18,277 nt of DNA from Balneolaceae bacterium SMO_bin1 (GTDB taxonomy: Bacteria; Bacteroidota; Rhodothermia; Balneolales; Balneolaceae): positions 1-18,277 of the forward strand of contig NNSL01000470.1 in the NCBI GenBank assembly GCA_003123965.1, given 5' to 3'. The notes beneath the pieces were generated by a model. The model had not been told where the DNA came from. It was given only the letters and a program-made list of their open reading frames with translations, and made no database searches. Position 1 is the first letter of the stretch, and each line of letters opens with the position of its first letter. Below, one piece after another: positions 15,920 through 18,277 of this stretch. The position numbers were made by a program, and so were the translations under genes.

Positions 15920-17556
15920 ATGAAGCAATACCTACGAGATATTATTCGAAAATCGCTGCAGCAGTTTGATCTTTCCGACAGCGACATCCCAGAAATTGAA
16001 ATTGAAAAGCCGAATGATCCCACTCACGGCGACGCTGCCACCAATATTGCCATGCAAGCTGGCTGGTACGCTGCGCGATAATCCGCGTAATATTGCTCAA
16101 AATATTGTTGATAAGCTGGATTACGATTCTGAAAAGCTCACGGCTGTTGAAATTGCGGGGCCGGGCTTCATCAACTTTCGCTATGCCGAAAACTACCTGT
16201 ACGATGAGCTAGAAACGATTTTAAATCAACAAACCGAATTCGGCAAAACCGATGTGCTGAGCGGTAAACGCATACTCGTAGAGTTTGTGAGCGCGAATCC
16301 TACGGGTCCGCTAACGGTGGGGCATGGCCGCAATGCGGTACTGGGTGATACGGTGGCCCGCCTGCTGGAATGGACCGGCGCGGAGGTTGATCGCGAATAT
16401 TATTTCAACAATGCAGGCCGACAAATGCGGGTGCTGGGTCAGAGTGTCCGTGCACGTTACCTGCAGGAGCTCGGCCAAGACGCCGACCTGCCCGAAGGTG
16501 GTTACGAAGGGGAATACATCCGCGATATTGCCGCCCAAATGGCCGAAATACATGGCGATGAACTGGTGGACAAGGACGACATAACCCCGTTTAAAGAAAC
16601 CGCTGAAGCCGCCATTTTTAAAGATATCCAGCAAACGCTGCGCCGCATGAACATCCAGATGGATAACTTTTTTAATGAGCGCGAACTTTACGATGACGGT
16701 TCCATTGAGGAAACCGTAAGCACGCTGCGTGAAAAAAATATGGCGTACGATGAAGACGGCGCAACCTGGTTTAAAACCACGGAATTCGGTAAAGAAAAAG
16801 ATACCGTGCTTATTAAAAGCAGCGGCGAACCCACCTACCGCCTGCCGGATATTGCCTATCACGCCAACAAGCTCGATCGCGGCTACGACCAGTGCATTGA
16901 CGTGTTCGGCGCCGACCATATTGCTACCTATCCCGATGTACTTTCAGGCATTGAGGTCCTTGGCTACAACCCCGATAAAATTGATGTGATTGTGTACCAA
17001 TTTGTGACCATTGTAAAAGACGGCAAGCCGTTTAAAATGAGCACGCGCAAAGCTAATTTTGTGACGCTTGACGAGCTTATGGACGAAGTGGGTTCGGACG
17101 TGACGCGCTTTTTCTTTTTGATGCGGATCGCCCAACACGCACCTTGAGTTTGACATCGCCCAGGCCAAGGAAGCAGGCGAAAAAAACCCCGTGTTTTACC
17201 TGCAATATGCGCATGCTCGCATCCATAGCATCTTGCGCAAAGTAGAAGAGCAACATGAATTCAGCGGCGATCCAACACTCGATATACTAACGCATGAGAG
17301 TGAAATTCAGCTTATTAAAACAATGATCCGCTTTCCGGAAATGATTCAAAGTGCTGCGGAAAGCCGCGAGCCGCACCGCCTCATCAATTACCTGGAAGAT
17401 TTGGCATCACACTTTACCTCATTCTACCACGATTGCCGAATTCTAGGCGAAAATGAGCAGCTTATTCAGGCGCGGGCTACGCTTGCCAAAGCCGTGGCAC
17501 AGGTGCTGGCCAATGGGCTGGGTATATTGGGCATCAACGCACCAGAACAGATGTAA
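15920..17556 (+). CDS. argS: Arginyl-tRNA synthetase, two frameshifts
   Basis: ArgRS is a class I synthetase that charges tRNA-Arg in the cytosol. The HIGH-like motif is TVGHGRNAV (about 132-140), after LVEFVSANPTGP; the KMSK-like motif is FKMSTRKANFVTLDEL; the additional N-terminal domain carries THGDAATNIAM. Two breaks are seen. First, near 16054-16058 one extra base separates ATNIAMQ from LAGTLRDNPRNIA. Second, near 17127 one extra base (A in CGGATCG) turns the expected LMRSPNTHLEFDIAQA into RIAQHAP and a stop; the second segment then runs to NPVFYLQYAHARIHSILRK and the C-terminal anticodon-binding domain. Correcting both gives 544 residues, the usual length. An essential gene with two breaks points to consensus errors. 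ATG 15920 fits the family N-terminus. Confidence 0.94.
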
Positions 17557-17574
17557 GCAAACAAGAGAAACCAA

Positions 17575-18246
17575 CTAACTTCGACTCGGCTCAAGAGCGG
17601 CAAAAATGCGGACGAGCGCTACCTGGGCGAAATAAATGAACCAAGTTACGATACCAAATAACTTAAAGGCATCTTCCAGCAGATATCCTAAAGCATTGAC
17701 CGGCAAAACCAAATCTCCCACTACCGAAGCCCCTAAAAATAGCAAAGCAATTCCCAGTAGAATATACTCACTGCCAGCAACTTCATCCCAGAAGTAAATC
17801 CCCCCGGCAATCATAATGATGCCGTACAAACCATAAAACGCTTCTTCGGGGGCAGGGGTGTAGTTCGGCACCATAAAGTCATGCAGCATAAATAAATCAT
17901 CGAAAAGAAGCAGGAGGGTAAGCAGGCCCGAAAAAAGCAAAAACGCACCTCTCATTTCATTTTGGCTTCTGTTAATCACAAAAAAGGCAAACAGGCATAT
18001 TGAAGCGGTGGCGCACCATAATAAAATGCCGATGTTTGAAATAAAGCCTACGAAGGGATGACCATTAAAAATATAGGCCGGGTCGCCCGTGAAATCCTGC
18101 AGCGGCACTTGTTGCCACTCACTGATGAAAAATACCGCGGCAAATAGCACCAGCAAAAGCCCGTACAAACCCAGCAGCAGCGTATAAGTTAGTGAAGTTG
18201 TGTGATTCCCCGATCCCAATATTGCCATCTCTTTCGTTTGTTCCAT
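17575..18246 (-). CDS. Membrane protein of unknown function with six helices
   Basis: I do not recognise this 223-residue protein. It has about six transmembrane helices, among them LTYTLLLGLYGLLLVLFAAVFFI, FISNIGILLWCATASICLFAFFVI, AFLLFSGLLTLLLLFDDLFML, LYGIIMIAGGIYFW, LLGIALLFLGASVVGDLVL and FKLFGIVTWFIYFAQVALV. Acidic residues sit in or next to the helices (FDDLFMLHDF, PEEAFYGLYG, GDLV, LEDAFKLFG), a pattern suggesting a conserved polar centre. ATG 18246 is chosen because AAGGGAG (18253-18259) lies 6 bases upstream, one of the clearest ribosome sites in the window; a TTG nine codons upstream is rejected. It converges on argS with 18 bases between. The gene appears complete; whatever precedes it is outside the window. 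Confidence 0.8.
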   Translation of the reverse strand: MEQTKEMAILGSGNHTTSLTYTLLLGLYGLLLVLFAAVFFISEWQQVPLQDFTGDPAYIFNGHPFVGFISNIGILLWCATASICLFAFFVINRSQNEMRGAFLLFSGLLTLLLLFDDLFMLHDFMVPNYTPAPEEAFYGLYGIIMIAGGIYFWDEVAGSEYILLGIALLFLGASVVGDLVLPVNALGYLLEDAFKLFGIVTWFIYFAQVALVRIFAALEPSRS

Positions 18247-18277
18247 TGACTGCTCCCTTGAAGGTTTAGTCAATAAA

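Noticed and set aside
16311..16919. 202-codon minus-strand open frame opposite argS
   Set aside because: It overlaps the catalytic core of argS and looks like a codon-bias shadow.
17575..18246. CREST/ceramidase-type membrane hydrolase
   Set aside because: The Asp and His pattern looks superficially similar, but the three histidines needed in the late helices are absent.

Overview
The window looks like a chromosomal segment of a Bacteroidota/Balneolota-type bacterium (Balneolaceae-like; inference only). The reasons are the DUF5916-type outer-membrane protein, a TopA tail built of GRYGPY repeats, an IVP-type four-helix-bundle cassette between housekeeping genes, weak or absent Shine-Dalgarno sequences at many starts, and degenerate 7-base intergenic repeats. 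There is no phage, integron, insertion sequence, CRISPR array, rRNA or tRNA that I can support.

Layout. 1-1464: the C-terminal three quarters of dxs, followed by a terminator. 1465-1796: a 332-base intergenic region with several perfect inverted repeats and a possible ECF-type promoter. 1797-4200: a three-gene operon of an ECF sigma factor, a translationally coupled membrane anti-sigma factor without zinc ligands, and a secreted protein made of two copies of one domain. 4207-4276: an array of 7-base units between convergent genes. 8632-4257 (minus strand): a Bcp/PrxQ-like peroxiredoxin, topA, a protein of unknown function and aat, probably one operon. 8774-10550: a NUDIX hydrolase and AMP nucleosidase, divergent with start codons only 13 bases apart. 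10701-12283: a two-gene ABC-2 exporter. 12290-14554 (minus): a DUF5916-type outer-membrane protein. 14700-17556: radC, a four-helix-bundle gene flanked by A+T-rich repeats, and argS. 17575-18246 (minus): a six-helix membrane protein of unknown function.

Six genes (dxs, aat, the unknown gene at 4945-5518, topA, radC, argS) are interrupted by a total of seven single-base frameshifts, several in short homopolymers. Since dxs, topA and argS are normally indispensable, these look like uncorrected consensus errors (long-read or metagenome assembly) and not pseudogenes. I annotate each as one gene and give the position of the break.

The part most worth following up is the sigma/anti-sigma/secreted-protein operon with its structured leader: a probable envelope-signalling module whose third component I do not recognise. 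The rest is mostly housekeeping: isoprenoid precursor synthesis, DNA topology and repair, N-end-rule tagging, nucleotide clean-up and arginine charging.
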